NCBI RefSeq assembly: GCF_019457915.1
Contig: NZ_JAHZSS010000020.1
Location: forward strand, 31,421-95,420
From: Neiella holothuriorum
GTDB taxonomy: Bacteria > Pseudomonadota > Gammaproteobacteria > Enterobacterales > Neiellaceae
Direction of reading: 5' to 3'
DNA length: 64,000 nt
Shown here piece by piece: positions 49,935-59,835 of the stretch; positions within the stretch are counted from its first letter, which is position 1; each line of letters begins with the position of its first letter. A program made the position numbers and the translations under genes. The notes under the pieces are model-generated. The model ran no database searches. It had not been told where the DNA came from and saw nothing but the letters and a program-made list of their open reading frames with translations.

Positions 49935-50402
49935 ATGTTTCATATTGCTCTATACGAGCCGCAAATTGCGCCAAATACCGGCAACATCATCAGGCTGGCG
50001 GCGAATTGCGGTGCTCAGCTTCATCTGATTGAACCGTTTGGCTTCGATTTGGAAGAAAAAAAGCTACGCCGAGCGGGGCTTGATTATCATGATTTAGCGC
50101 GGGTTTCTCGCTACCCCGATTATTCTTCGTTTCAACAAGCTATGGCGGGGCGGCGTATTTTCGCATTGACCACCAAAGGCAGTCGGCCACATACCAAGCC
50201 AACGTATCAGGCGGGTGATGTATTACTTTTTGGCTCAGAAACAAGCGGTTTGCCCGATGATGTGCGCAACGCATTTGCGCCTGAACATCGAATCCGAATC
50301 CCTATGATGGCAGATGCACGCAGTTTGAACTTGTCGAATGCCGTTGCAATTGTCAGCTACGAGGCATGGCGCCAGTTAGATTTTGCTGGCTGTAGCGGTT
50401 AA
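49935..50402 (+). CDS. trmL: tRNA (cytidine34-2'-O)-methyltransferase TrmL
   Basis: A 155-residue SPOUT methyltransferase that 2'-O-methylates the wobble base of tRNA-Leu isoacceptors. The family pattern [57 protein letters not shown] and the knot [18 protein letters not shown] is intact. In E. coli trmL neighbours cysE-gpsA-secB; here a giant cyclase gene intervenes. Confidence 0.97.
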   Translation: MFHIALYEPQIAPNTGNIIRLAANCGAQLHLIEPFGFDLEEKKLRRAGLDYHDLARVSRYPDYSSFQQAMAGRRIFALTTKGSRPHTKPTYQAGDVLLFGSETSGLPDDVRNAFAPEHRIRIPMMADARSLNLSNAVAIVSYEAWRQLDFAGCSG

Positions 50403-50527
50403 TGCCGCTGATCAGCTCACAGAATCGAACACCGCACGAGCGAACATCTTGGTGGCGATTTACTCGTTCAAATAATCGCCGCATAATGGCTGGATAATTC
50501 GAAAAGGGCTTGAGCTATCAATCTGTT

Positions 50528-53500
50528 ATGGAACTTCAGGTGAATATCCCTCCAGTCGCTGGCACGCCGACGCAAAAGCGGCTTCAGCAATGCTGGCAGC
50601 AAACCATGCAGGGCCGAACGGGGTTAATCTTTGCTGCCGGCCGTGATAGTGAGCAAGTGTGTCGGATGATCGACCTGTGGATTGCTACCGAAGGCGTGGT
50701 GGCCTTTCGCTGGCAAATGCAGGAGCGAGATACCTGTCAGCCCTTTAGTCCATTGTTGCCACTCATCAGCCAAATCCTCAAACAACGTCAACTTCCTGCT
50801 GAACAGTTACTTGATGGGATTGGCGTGCGCAGCCAATACCGCACAATTTTACTGCACTATTTTGCAAACAAACCGCTCAGTCGAGTGGAGCTTCCGCTGC
50901 CCGGTGAATTAGTCTACGAGCGCAATTTCGCAGTCAAATTAATGGTCGATATGCTGAACTGGCTTGCGGTCCAGCAGCCTCTTTGTTTATTGGCAAGCAA
51001 CCTTGAATTTGCCGGCCCTTCGGCTTTAAAAGTGCTGCAGACATTGGCTGATCAATCCGCGAATATCATGGTCGTGGCAGGGCTGGACACCGAGTTTATT
51101 CATTCAGACGAACGGATTCAGGATGCGTGGCAAGGGTTTCTTGACTGGCTAGAGCGAGAGCAGGGCGTGCTGCGTTTGCCCGCAGATGAGCCCTTGGCGT
51201 TATCGCAACAATGGCCAGAAAGCCCATACATCATGGCCAAAGATCCACGCGCCGTGTTGCGAGATTGCGAAGCGCTTTTGGCGTTGATGTGCTTACCCGA
51301 AGCCAATTATGCGAGCGAGCAAGCTGAGCGTGGTTTTGTGGTTAAAGGCTTGAGCCATGACACCAGTTCACGTTTGCATTTACAGGCGTTTAAAGGCCAC
51401 TGCTTACTCTATTTAGGTGAGCTAGATGAAGCGTTTGATGCGCTTGACAGCATTCTAGAGCAGGCTCAACTTGGCACGGATCGGCGCGCGATGGCACGGG
51501 CTTATCGCCACCTTTGCTGGGCTTACATTTACAAATCCGATTTAACACAGGCACTCAGTTGTGGTCGCCAAGCGGTGAACTACGCACTCGGGCTTGCCGA
51601 TGAAAAAGAACGCGCTTGCTGCTTATTTAATTATTTTGTTGCATGCGATCGCGCCAATGCTGGCTTTGGTGTTGAGCGTTTTGCCGAAATGCTCCAACTT
51701 CTGCAACAACTGAATATGGATAATGCGCTGATCTATGCCTATCGCAGCGTATATGGTCAGCTTGAACACATTCCTCAGTTAACCGAACAACGGGCACTAG
51801 AAGCCGCCAAAGAAGCCATTAAGTTGGCGCGCCAAGCCGACCAACAAGCAGGCTTGGCCGCCGCTTATCATTCGCGTGCCGTCGTGCTGGAATCAATGCA
51901 ACTGAACCATCAGGCGAAGCGTTGCTTTGCAATCAGCGAAAAACTACGGAGTCGATTGCAAGATCCTGTGGAAATTGCGCGAGTTCGCAACGGTTTTGGT
52001 TATTTTTACTGCCAACAAGAACAATTTCTAGAAGCGTATGACTACTTTAATGGTGCCTTGAAGCAAGTCATTAAGGCCAATGACGTCGGCGAAACCATCG
52101 CAACGTTATATAACTTAGCGTGGCTTTATTTAGTGGTGCGACACTATCGTCATAGCGCCACGGTATTAGAAAAGCTGCGGCGCTTGATGGTAAGTCAGCA
52201 TTCCAGCTACTTTGCCTTTCGTAATTTACACGATGTGCACTTGATGCAGGGTGTTGTGTTGGCATTCGGCGGCGAATTTTTGCGTGCCCAACAATGCCTT
52301 GAGCGTAGCAAACGATTATCGATTCCATTGTCGCAGTCGGCACTCATTTTACGCCCGATGTTGACGATGTTACTGCAGTGCCAACAGGCGCCAGAGCAAC
52401 AGTTTAGCGATGAAATTGAGCGGATCAGCCAGCGTCTAAAAACCAGTGCGAGACTCCGTAATCAGTTTGATTTGCTTTGGCTGGAAGTACAGTTGCGCTG
52501 TGCAAAAGTTCAGCAGCAAAACGAACATGCCGAACAGTTGCTAGCCGGCGCCGAACGCTGTCGTGCGGTTGCTTCTGCTGGCTGGCAAGCCTGCCGTCAA
52601 TGGCTGCACGGTAACGAGCCGATTCTGGTCAGCTTGCCGTTGCCGAGTATGGAGCTAGAGCACCTGTTTGTATTGGCGCAGCAGGAAGCGCGTTTGAACC
52701 AATTGTGGAAGCGAATGCGCGAAGTGCGTTTGATTAGCGCGTTGCAAGCCATTGGCTCTGAAGCAAATAATGAAGCCAAAGTGGCCAAGGAGACAGTTCG
52801 TTTACTGTGTGGTCATTATGACTTCCAAATCGCGATGGTCATTGACTGTCAAACCGACACGGCTGATGTCATGGCGGTGCATGTGGATGGTCAGGTCAAT
52901 AATTTTCCGGTCGACGAACTGGCTGAAGATGTTCGTGATTACCGTAATGAACAGCTGCTGCTCAACCGTAGCTGGTTGTTCAGTGGTGGTAGCAAGCGGT
53001 TAAGCTCTGTTTGTGTGTTGCCGCTTCGCGATGGCAATTTGCGCTGCTGCCAATTGGTGTTGGTCAATATTGATCAGCCTTATTCGCCGAGCAAACATGA
53101 TCGCGAAGTGTTGTCGTTAATTGGTAATCAGCTGGCTAGTCAGTTAGTGGCTATCCGGCAGCGTAACAAACTGATTGAATTAAGCTCCATAGACACATTG
53201 ACCGGGTTAGCCAATCGTCAGTCGTTGCAAACGACTATCCAGGATGAAATTAGCCGCGTACGACGTTATTCTGGGCAGGTTGGCCACATGTCGCTTGCTT
53301 TCTTAGATCTCGACAACTTTAAGTATTATAACGACACATTTGGCCATGATGCCGGTGACTTGTTGTTACAATGGTTTGCTGATTTGCTGTTAGAGCAGTT
53401 ACGCGATGTGGATGTGGCAGCTCGCTGGGGCGGTGATGAGTTCATTGTGTTTATGCCGGAAACTGGCGCTGATCAGGCACATCATGTGGGCGACCGTATT

Positions 53501-53734
53501 CTACAGGCACTCAGCAGCAAACGTGGTTTTACCGAGCAGTTGAGTAATAAACTAAAGCGTGCAGTGGCGATCCCGCAAGAGCGTTGGCTGAGTTGTTCTG
53601 TGGGTGTGACGGAAACGGATTACCTCAAACAAACACCGGATGCGGCAGGAATGTTGACGGAGGCTGACAAGGCGTTATATCAAGCAAAAGAGAATGGTAA
53701 AGGCCGGGTTATTCGTTATCGAAATCCAGCCTAA
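50528..53734 (+). CDS. Degenerate STAND ATPase-TPR-GAF-GGDEF diguanylate cyclase
   Basis: A 1068-residue cytoplasmic protein. Residues about 12-215 resemble the ATPase part of MalT/AAA_16 regulators, but Walker A is lost (FAAGRDSEQ in place of GxxGxGKT) and Walker B reads LLASNLEFAGPSAL instead of DD..WAD. Residues about 255-680 are TPR-like helical repeats. About 740-900 is a GAF-like domain. The C-terminus is an intact GGDEF domain (GGDEF at 968-972) with the RxxD inhibitory site (Arg959, Asp962). It should make cyclic di-GMP under control of protein or ligand binding to the repeats. Start is uncertain: ATG 50528 or TTG 50510. It splits the usual trmL-gpsA neighbourhood. Confidence 0.88.
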   Translation: MELQVNIPPVAGTPTQKRLQQCWQQTMQGRTGLIFAAGRDSEQVCRMIDLWIATEGVVAFRWQMQERDTCQPFSPLLPLISQILKQRQLPAEQLLDGIGVRSQYRTILLHYFANKPLSRVELPLPGELVYERNFAVKLMVDMLNWLAVQQPLCLLASNLEFAGPSALKVLQTLADQSANIMVVAGLDTEFIHSDERIQDAWQGFLDWLEREQGVLRLPADEPLALSQQWPESPYIMAKDPRAVLRDCEALLALMCLPEANYASEQAERGFVVKGLSHDTSSRLHLQAFKGHCLLYLGELDEAFDALDSILEQAQLGTDRRAMARAYRHLCWAYIYKSDLTQALSCGRQAVNYALGLADEKERACCLFNYFVACDRANAGFGVERFAEMLQLLQQLNMDNALIYAYRSVYGQLEHIPQLTEQRALEAAKEAIKLARQADQQAGLAAAYHSRAVVLESMQLNHQAKRCFAISEKLRSRLQDPVEIARVRNGFGYFYCQQEQFLEAYDYFNGALKQVIKANDVGETIATLYNLAWLYLVVRHYRHSATVLEKLRRLMVSQHSSYFAFRNLHDVHLMQGVVLAFGGEFLRAQQCLERSKRLSIPLSQSALILRPMLTMLLQCQQAPEQQFSDEIERISQRLKTSARLRNQFDLLWLEVQLRCAKVQQQNEHAEQLLAGAERCRAVASAGWQACRQWLHGNEPILVSLPLPSMELEHLFVLAQQEARLNQLWKRMREVRLISALQAIGSEANNEAKVAKETVRLLCGHYDFQIAMVIDCQTDTADVMAVHVDGQVNNFPVDELAEDVRDYRNEQLLLNRSWLFSGGSKRLSSVCVLPLRDGNLRCCQLVLVNIDQPYSPSKHDREVLSLIGNQLASQLVAIRQRNKLIELSSIDTLTGLANRQSLQTTIQDEISRVRRYSGQVGHMSLAFLDLDNFKYYNDTFGHDAGDLLLQWFADLLLEQLRDVDVAARWGGDEFIVFMPETGADQAHHVGDRILQALSSKRGFTEQLSNKLKRAVAIPQERWLSCSVGVTETDYLKQTPDAAGMLTEADKALYQAKENGKGRVIRYRNPA

Positions 53735-53746
53735 ACAATGAGTTCA

Positions 53747-54760
53747 TTAGTCTTTGGTGACTTCAGAGGTCTGTTCGCGCGCGAGTAAATCCATTGCTGC
53801 GGCTTGTGCAGACTTACCTTCATACAATACCTGATACACCTGATCGACAATCGGCATTTCGATATCGAGCCGTTGTGACAAGCGGTAGACTTCATTGGTA
53901 TTACGATAGCCTTCAACCACCTGGCCGATACCTTCGGCAGCTTCTTGTACCGTTTTACCCGCACCTAGCGCTAAGCCAAAGCGTCGATTGCGCGATTGGT
54001 TATCAGTGCAGGTCAGCACTAAATCACCCAAACCAGACATGCCCATAAACGTCTCTGGTTGGCCACCTAAGGCAACACCTAAGCGCGTGAGTTCAGCTAA
54101 ACCGCGGGTGATTAATGCCGTGCGGGCATTGGCGCCAAACCCCATGCCGTCGGCTAATCCGGCACCAATAGCAATCACGTTCTTGACCGCCCCGCCGAGT
54201 TGCAAGCCAATGAAATCATTGTTGCGATAAACGCGAAAACGTTTAGGGCAATGCATCAGGTTGGCAAGATCGGTGTCGAGTTGGTCATCTTCGCCGGCAA
54301 CCGCAATTGCCGTGGGCAGGCCTTTAGCGATTTCCATCGCAAAGGTTGGACCGGATACGACTGCCAAAGGAACTTGATCGCCGAGCTGCTCTTTGGCGAC
54401 ATCGCCTAATAAGCGGCCGGTGTCTGCTTCGAGGCCTTTGGTGGCCCAAGCTACACGTGCGTTGGCTTGTAAGTGTGGTTTTATGCGCTGCAACACTTCG
54501 GCAAATGCAAAGCTCGGTACAACAACCAAAATGGTGTTGCTGGCAGCTGCTGCCGCGGCAATATCATTGGTGACCGTAAGCGTGTCGGGAAATGGCACGC
54601 CGGGCAAAAACTCTTTGTTTTCACGGTCGATTTGAATACGTTCGACGTGGTCGGCTTCATGACCCCAAAGCAGGGTTTGATGCCCATTACGGGCAATTAG
54701 AAGCGCTAAAGCGGTGCCGTAAGAGCCCGCTCCTAAAACAGTAATGGCCGGCGTTGTCAT
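53747..54760 (-). CDS. gpsA: Glycerol-3-phosphate dehydrogenase (NAD(P)+)
   Basis: A 337-residue enzyme that reduces dihydroxyacetone phosphate to glycerol-3-phosphate for phospholipid synthesis. Nucleotide motif [34 protein letters not shown], and catalytic Lys in [17 protein letters not shown] are all present. secB starts 4 bp upstream (stop to start), the same operon. Confidence 0.97.
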   Translation of the reverse strand: MTTPAITVLGAGSYGTALALLIARNGHQTLLWGHEADHVERIQIDRENKEFLPGVPFPDTLTVTNDIAAAAAASNTILVVVPSFAFAEVLQRIKPHLQANARVAWATKGLEADTGRLLGDVAKEQLGDQVPLAVVSGPTFAMEIAKGLPTAIAVAGEDDQLDTDLANLMHCPKRFRVYRNNDFIGLQLGGAVKNVIAIGAGLADGMGFGANARTALITRGLAELTRLGVALGGQPETFMGMSGLGDLVLTCTDNQSRNRRFGLALGAGKTVQEAAEGIGQVVEGYRNTNEVYRLSQRLDIEMPIVDQVYQVLYEGKSAQAAAMDLLAREQTSEVTKD

Positions 54761-54763
54761 AGA

Positions 54764-55267
54764 TTAAGCGTCGCCTTGGCTAGCTTCTGCGGCCGCAGCT
54801 TGCGCTTCTTGCTGACGCTTTTGCACGTATGAAGCGAACAATGCATCGAAGTTAACCGGCGCTAAGTTTAACTGCGGGAATGTACCGCGCGTTACCATGC
54901 TAGTTACCGCTTCGCGAGCGTAAGGGAACAAAATGTTCGGGCAGTAAGAGCCGAGCATGTGTGCCATTTGCGCTTCGTTTACTTCACCAATACCGAAGAT
55001 CCCGGCTTGTTGTACTTCACACAAGAACGCAACGTCGTCGCCAACACTTGTGGTAACGGTCAACGACAGGACAACTTCGTATGATTCGTCAGTTAGCTTG
55101 CGGCTCTTAGTATCCAGATCCAGTTTTACTTCTGGCTTCCACTCTTTTTGGAAGATGTCTGGGCTGTTTGGTGATTCAAACGAAATATCTTTGATATACA
55201 AACGTTGAATTGCGAATTGAGTACCTTCAGGTGCTGCGCTACCGTTTGTTTTTACTTCTTCTGCCAT
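54764..55267 (-). CDS. secB: Protein-export chaperone SecB
   Basis: A 167-residue tetrameric chaperone that holds preproteins unfolded and hands them to SecA. Matches: [22 protein letters not shown] near the N-terminus, [14 protein letters not shown] and [40 protein letters not shown]. The C-terminal tail is Ala-rich. The operon order yibN-secB-gpsA is as in E. coli but without grxC. Confidence 0.97.
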   Translation of the reverse strand: MAEEVKTNGSAAPEGTQFAIQRLYIKDISFESPNSPDIFQKEWKPEVKLDLDTKSRKLTDESYEVVLSLTVTTSVGDDVAFLCEVQQAGIFGIGEVNEAQMAHMLGSYCPNILFPYAREAVTSMVTRGTFPQLNLAPVNFDALFASYVQKRQQEAQAAAAEASQGDA

Positions 55268-55323
55268 GGTCTTTTACCTTTATCTGTCGTTAGCGAGAAA
55301 CTAACGAGTCAATCATTAATACG

Positions 55324-55752
55324 TTACTTGCCGGTGACAGGAAGATTTGCCTGACGCCACTCGTTCATGCCGCCGCGCAAGCTATATACGTTTTCCATAC
55401 CCAGCTGCTTTAGCGTTGCACAGGCTTTATTTGCGGTCATACCCGCTTCGCATACAACTATAATGGGTTTGCCTGCCAGCTTTTCAAGCTCTGAGCTATT
55501 GCTTTCTGTGATCTTGGACGCAGCAATGTTCTTTGCGCCGGTAATATGGCCCTTACGAAAGGTGTCTGCTGCGCGTATATCAACCACAGTGGCATCATCG
55601 CGGTTGACTAGCATGGTGAGCTCGTGTGGAGAAACCAATTTAAAACCGCGCATACGTGCGCCAATAAAGCTGTAAATCAACATACCGGCCAGCACCACCC
55701 AGGCGCCACTTAACAAAGGATTGGCTGATACGAATTCAATATATTGGTCCAT
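55324..55752 (-). CDS. yibN: Membrane-anchored rhodanese-like protein YibN
   Basis: A 142-residue protein with one N-terminal membrane segment (about 13-31) and a cytoplasmic rhodanese domain with active-site Cys101 (VVCEAGMTANKAC). Sulfur transfer or thiol chemistry at the membrane is expected. Only 56 bp separate it from secB, where E. coli has grxC. Confidence 0.92.
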   Translation of the reverse strand: MDQYIEFVSANPLLSGAWVVLAGMLIYSFIGARMRGFKLVSPHELTMLVNRDDATVVDIRAADTFRKGHITGAKNIAASKITESNSSELEKLAGKPIIVVCEAGMTANKACATLKQLGMENVYSLRGGMNEWRQANLPVTGK

Positions 55753-55995
55753 CTTGATCTCTCTTTACGATTTGGCGGTACATTGTAATAGGCCAATTAA
55801 AATAGCTTCCGGATTATACATAGATTCAGTGCGACTGTTGAACTTTGGCGGCTGACATTTAACAACTCGTTGCCTCGAGCTGATTTGTGTCATAATAACC
55901 GCCTACAAAAGAGTGCAGAATTCCTCGCCATGTGTTTGCCACCGAAACATGTGGCCGAAATTTTACTTAATTGAAGGTACGAGAGAAACGCTAGC

Positions 55996-57543
55996 ATGAG
56001 TGATCAAAAGAAAACGCTAGCTCTAATCATCTTAGATGGTTGGGGTTACCGCGAAGATGACACCAGTAACGCCATTAACCACGCCAACACGCCAAACTTG
56101 GACAAACTTGCCGAGCATTATGCCAGCGGTTTGATTTCTGGTTCTGGTCTTGATGTTGGTTTGCCAGATGGCCAAATGGGTAACTCAGAAGTCGGCCACA
56201 TCAATATTGGCTCTGGCCGTGTGGTTTACCAAGAACTAACTCGCATCGCGAAAGCCATTGAAGAGCGCACTTTCTTTGAAAATGAAGCGCTTGTTGGTGC
56301 CGTTGATAAAGCAATTGCAGCTGGCAAAGCCGTGCATCTGATGGGCTTAATGTCGCCAGGCGGCGTCCACAGTCACGAAGACCACGTGTTGGCAATGATT
56401 GAATTGGCTGCCGAGCGTGGCGCTAAAGAAGTTTATCTGCACGCTTTCTTGGATGGCCGCGATACGCCACCGCGCAGTGCGGAAGCAACACTGGCACGCT
56501 TCACCGCCAAGTTTGAAGAATTAGGCGTTGGCCGAATTGCCTCATTGTGTGGCCGTTACTTCGCCATGGACCGTGATAAGCGCTGGGACCGTGTGCAGTC
56601 TTGCTACGAGTTGTTGACCGAAGCAAAAACTGAACATGCTGCCTATGCAACCGCTGTTGAAGGTTTGCAAGCTGCTTATGGTCGTGATGAGAACGATGAG
56701 TTTGTTGCGCCAAGCGTGATCCGCGCAGATGGCCAACCAGAAGCGGCGATTAATGACGGTGACGCGCTTGTGTTCATGAATTTCCGTGCTGACCGCGCCC
56801 GTGAAATTACCCGTGCATTTGTTGATCAGCCATTTGACGGTTTTGAGCGCGCTAAAGTTCCAGCGTTGTCCGATTTCGTGATGCTGACAGAATATGCCGC
56901 TGACATTAAAGCCACAGTTGCTTACCCACCAGAAAAGCTCAACAACGTGTTGGGTCAATGGTTGGCAGACAACAATCGCACACAGTTACGCATTTCTGAA
57001 ACCGAGAAATATGCGCACGTGACGTTCTTCTTCAACGGCGGTAAAGAAGAGCCGTTTGAAGGTGAAGACCGTATTTTGATTCCGTCGCCGAAAGTCGCCA
57101 CTTATGACTTGCAGCCGGAAATGAGCTCTGAAGATTTGACCGATCAATTTGTTGAAGCCATTAAGAGCAACAAATACGACGTGATCATCTGTAACTACCC
57201 GAACGGTGACATGGTTGGCCATACCGGCAACTTTGATGCGGCGGTTAAAGCATGTGAGTCAGTTGATCACTGTATTGGTCGCGTTGTTGATGCATTGGAC
57301 GAAGTCGGCGGCGAATGTCTGATCACGGCAGATCACGGTAATGCAGAGAAAATGCGTGATGAGTCAACAGGTCAAGCCCATACCGCTCACACCAGTGAGC
57401 CTGTGCCATTGATCTACTTCGGCCGTGAAGGTGAGATTGTCGACAACGGCAAACTCAGCGACTTGGCGCCCACCATGCTGACGTTGATTGGAATGGAAGT
57501 TCCTGCTGAGATGACCGGCAAGGCGCTTGTAAAACTTAAGTAA
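55996..57543 (+). CDS. gpmI: 2,3-bisphosphoglycerate-independent phosphoglycerate mutase
   Basis: A 515-residue manganese enzyme of glycolysis interconverting 3- and 2-phosphoglycerate. The N-terminal [13 protein letters not shown], catalytic Ser in [17 protein letters not shown], and C-terminal metal block [11 protein letters not shown] and [12 protein letters not shown] are present. envC follows with no gap. Confidence 0.98.
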   Translation: MSDQKKTLALIILDGWGYREDDTSNAINHANTPNLDKLAEHYASGLISGSGLDVGLPDGQMGNSEVGHINIGSGRVVYQELTRIAKAIEERTFFENEALVGAVDKAIAAGKAVHLMGLMSPGGVHSHEDHVLAMIELAAERGAKEVYLHAFLDGRDTPPRSAEATLARFTAKFEELGVGRIASLCGRYFAMDRDKRWDRVQSCYELLTEAKTEHAAYATAVEGLQAAYGRDENDEFVAPSVIRADGQPEAAINDGDALVFMNFRADRAREITRAFVDQPFDGFERAKVPALSDFVMLTEYAADIKATVAYPPEKLNNVLGQWLADNNRTQLRISETEKYAHVTFFFNGGKEEPFEGEDRILIPSPKVATYDLQPEMSSEDLTDQFVEAIKSNKYDVIICNYPNGDMVGHTGNFDAAVKACESVDHCIGRVVDALDEVGGECLITADHGNAEKMRDESTGQAHTAHTSEPVPLIYFGREGEIVDNGKLSDLAPTMLTLIGMEVPAEMTGKALVKLK

Positions 57544-58686
57544 GTGTTAGCATCTTTGCTTTCATTTTACGCCTCTCGCAAGGCCAGCATTGTTGCTGGC
57601 CTGCTTTTGTGCTTTATCGGTAGCTGTTTAGCTGCCCCTGAGCGACCCCAAGACGGCCGTTTACAAGAAGTTCAGCAAGAGCTAGAACGGCGCCAATCGA
57701 GTTTGACCCAACAACAACAAGCCCAGAAACGAGCGCAAGCCGAATTGCGCGCGGTTGAGCTTGATGTAGCGGCCCAAGCCAAAGAATTACACCAAACCCG
57801 CCAAGGCATTGCTGGCAACAAACAGCAGCAACAAACCTTGCGCCAGCGCCAACAGCGACTGCAAGCGGTGCATCAACAACAGCAACAGGTATTAGCAGCC
57901 CAATTAGAAAGCCACTTTTTGGCGGGCCAGAATGACTACCTGACCATGTTACTGAACCAGCAAGAGCCCGCCAGTATTGAACGGACACTGGTTTACTTTG
58001 AATACCTCAATCGCGCCCGCGTTGAGGCACTACAAGCCATCCAACAAACACAGCTACAGCTCGAGCAAGTTGACCAAGATTTGCTGGTGAAACGGCGCCA
58101 ACTCGAAGAATTGCTGGGCCGCCAATCAGCAGAGCAGCAATTACTAAAAACTCAGGAACAACGTCAGCAACAAGCCATTCGTTCGCTTAATCGAAAGATT
58201 ACCTCTGAACAAGAGCGTATTGCACAACTGCAATCCAGTGAACAAGAGCTAAAACGGCTACTCGATGAAACAGCTCAAAAGCGCAGTCTAGTGCAACTTA
58301 AAGGGCTAACGAAAGGCTCTCTGAAGTGGCCGGCAAAAGGCCGCTTGAAGCACAAGTTTAATACGCGTCGGCAGGGCTCTATACGCTGGAAAGGCGTGCT
58401 CATTGATGGCAGCTCCGGTGATGATGTACGGGCAGTTGCTAATGGCAAGGTGCTCTTTGCCGACTGGGTGAAAGGGATGGGACTGGTGATGATCCTCGAT
58501 CATGGCAAGGGCTATATGAGTCTTTATGGCCATGCTCAAACGTTGCTGGTGCAAGCTGGTGATGAGGTTCGGCTTGGCGATACCATTGCCTTGGTCGGGC
58601 AAAGTGGTGGTCAAACCAGCGCTGGTTTGTACTTTGAAATGCGCCACGAAGGTCGGCCGGTGAACCCCGCAAAGTGGTGTAAATAA
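57544..58686 (+). CDS. envC: Murein hydrolase activator EnvC
   Basis: A 380-residue periplasmic protein that activates the amidases AmiA/AmiB at the division site under FtsEX control. It has a signal peptide (about 1-31, ending CLA), a long Gln-rich coiled coil (about 35-250) and a degenerate LytM/M23 domain (about 265-380) that lacks the full metal-ligand set (GVLIDGSSGDDVRAVANGKVLFADW; GYMSLYGHAQ; MRHEGRPVNPAKWCK). The GTG start touches the gpmI stop, so the two are translated together. ftsE and ftsX, its partners, are at the end of the window. Confidence 0.95.
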   Translation: MLASLLSFYASRKASIVAGLLLCFIGSCLAAPERPQDGRLQEVQQELERRQSSLTQQQQAQKRAQAELRAVELDVAAQAKELHQTRQGIAGNKQQQQTLRQRQQRLQAVHQQQQQVLAAQLESHFLAGQNDYLTMLLNQQEPASIERTLVYFEYLNRARVEALQAIQQTQLQLEQVDQDLLVKRRQLEELLGRQSAEQQLLKTQEQRQQQAIRSLNRKITSEQERIAQLQSSEQELKRLLDETAQKRSLVQLKGLTKGSLKWPAKGRLKHKFNTRRQGSIRWKGVLIDGSSGDDVRAVANGKVLFADWVKGMGLVMILDHGKGYMSLYGHAQTLLVQAGDEVRLGDTIALVGQSGGQTSAGLYFEMRHEGRPVNPAKWCK

Positions 58687-58793
58687 AGCGCTTCAGTATG
58701 ATTAATAATTAACCTTTCAGCTTTTGATTTCTGTCAAAGTCAAGTTCATGAGTCTGCTTTCCCATATTTTTAGTCTGGTAATTTATTCGCAAA

Positions 58794-58809
58794 TGTGAGT
58801 TAATTCACA
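58794..58809. promoter_or_regulatory. CRP-type binding site
   Basis: TGTGA-GTTAAT-TCACA is a perfect inverted repeat matching the CRP consensus (TGTGA-N6-TCACA). It lies 60 bp before a small gene and 107 bp after envC. No good -10 element at a class I/II distance is obvious, so activation or repression cannot be told. Confidence 0.7.
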
Positions 58810-58868
58810 CCCCTTGAGGCGCTGATGGCTCAAGTCCATGCATTTGCCACCAAAATTTGAGGAACGCC

Positions 58869-59015
58869 ATGATTGAATCGCGCGAGATTACTGATGAGCA
58901 ACCATTATCGTCAACGTCGACGTTAGGCGACATGCTCAGTATGATTGCGGCTTTAGATCAGGGAAGCCCATCCGGAAAACCAGAAGTTCCGGAAGAAAGC
59001 GTTAAGCTGACATAA
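58869..59015 (+). CDS. Orphan 48-residue protein
   Basis: A 48-residue acidic protein (begins MIESREITDEQPLSSTSTLG, ends PEESVKLT). A GAGGA ribosome site lies 6 nt upstream, a CRP-type palindrome lies 60 bp upstream, and a perfect terminator follows immediately, so it forms a complete small transcription unit. No membrane segment. Function unknown. Confidence 0.7.
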   Translation: MIESREITDEQPLSSTSTLGDMLSMIAALDQGSPSGKPEVPEESVKLT

Positions 59016-59046
59016 AAAAACGCCGCTAAATGCGGCGTTTTTTTAT
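59014..59046. terminator. Rho-independent terminator after the small gene
   Basis: A stem AAAAAACGCCGC/GCGGCGTTTTTT with an AAAT-type loop and a T-tract. Its symmetric arms could also terminate the convergent unknown gene at 59062. Confidence 0.95.
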
Positions 59047-59061
59047 GGTTGTGCGTTCATC

Positions 59062-59445
59062 TTACTGGTTGGCTGCTGGTGCAATTTGCTCAAAAGCACA
59101 AGGGATATCCAGTTGATCTAGTTTTTGTTGCCAATCGGTCAACAATTCACTCATGTGCTCGGCAATAACGGTCACTTCCTCTGCCGTTAAATCGTTACTG
59201 TTCCACTGCCCGAGCCGATGGCAGCTACCGGTGAACAGTTCAACTTGCTGTAATTCATCTTCAGGCATCGAATAGACGGCATGCCAACCAAAGTAAACCC
59301 GATCGACAGGTTCTTCTTCTGGGTTACGGCAGCCAAGCATGGCTTCTAAGGTGAGCGTGCGTTGTTTGTCGTCTGTTGCCATCAAAAAGCAGGCAAAGTC
59401 TTTTGCTGCAAGTTTGACGACCTTTCGCCAGAGGGTATGAGCCAT
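59062..59445 (-). CDS. Uncharacterised conserved-looking protein (127 aa)
   Basis: A 127-residue soluble acidic protein. I recognise no family. It has several Trp, Cys and His residues (FACFLM, FGWHAVYSM, GSCHRLGQW) and a helical C-terminal half (EEVTVIAEHMSELLTDWQQKLDQL). The codon use and length suggest a real gene. It lies after a bidirectional terminator and before the YkgJ-like gene on the same strand. Confidence 0.7.
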   Translation of the reverse strand: MAHTLWRKVVKLAAKDFACFLMATDDKQRTLTLEAMLGCRNPEEEPVDRVYFGWHAVYSMPEDELQQVELFTGSCHRLGQWNSNDLTAEEVTVIAEHMSELLTDWQQKLDQLDIPCAFEQIAPAANQ

Positions 59446-59530
59446 TTAAATTCCGTCCGCTGGTATATTATTGGTGACGTTTCTAAAGCCATGTTAACAA
59501 TCGAACCCTGCTCATACAATGCGCAGTTTC

Positions 59531-59815
59531 TCAATTCGATGGCGCTGTTGCTTGCTCTAGGGCGATGAGGTGGTCAAAAGCGAATGAATTGCTGGTACCG
59601 CAGGTGTCAGCTCGTGCGTTAAAATCGAGGCATACTTGTGGCCTGCTCGCTAAGCCAAAAACCTTGCAACGATTGTGTTCATCGAGTTGAATACAACGCT
59701 GTCCTGCTGGCTTCCCATCAGGCATGCCTGGGATCGGTGAGCTAATCGAAGGTACAATACAACAAGCGCCACAACCGGCGCGGCATGTGATCGATTGATC
59801 TGAATTTGATGTCAT
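59531..59815 (-). CDS. YkgJ-family Cys-cluster (Fe/Zn-binding) protein
   Basis: A 94-residue protein with an N-terminal CRAGCGACC cluster and downstream Cys residues ([23 protein letters not shown]), the pattern of the CxxCxxCC/YkgJ family proposed to bind iron-sulfur or zinc. It is divergent from panM. Confidence 0.9.
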   Translation of the reverse strand: MTSNSDQSITCRAGCGACCIVPSISSPIPGMPDGKPAGQRCIQLDEHNRCKVFGLASRPQVCLDFNARADTCGTSNSFAFDHLIALEQATAPSN

Positions 59816-59835
59816 AACTGATTTAGAGAACTGCT

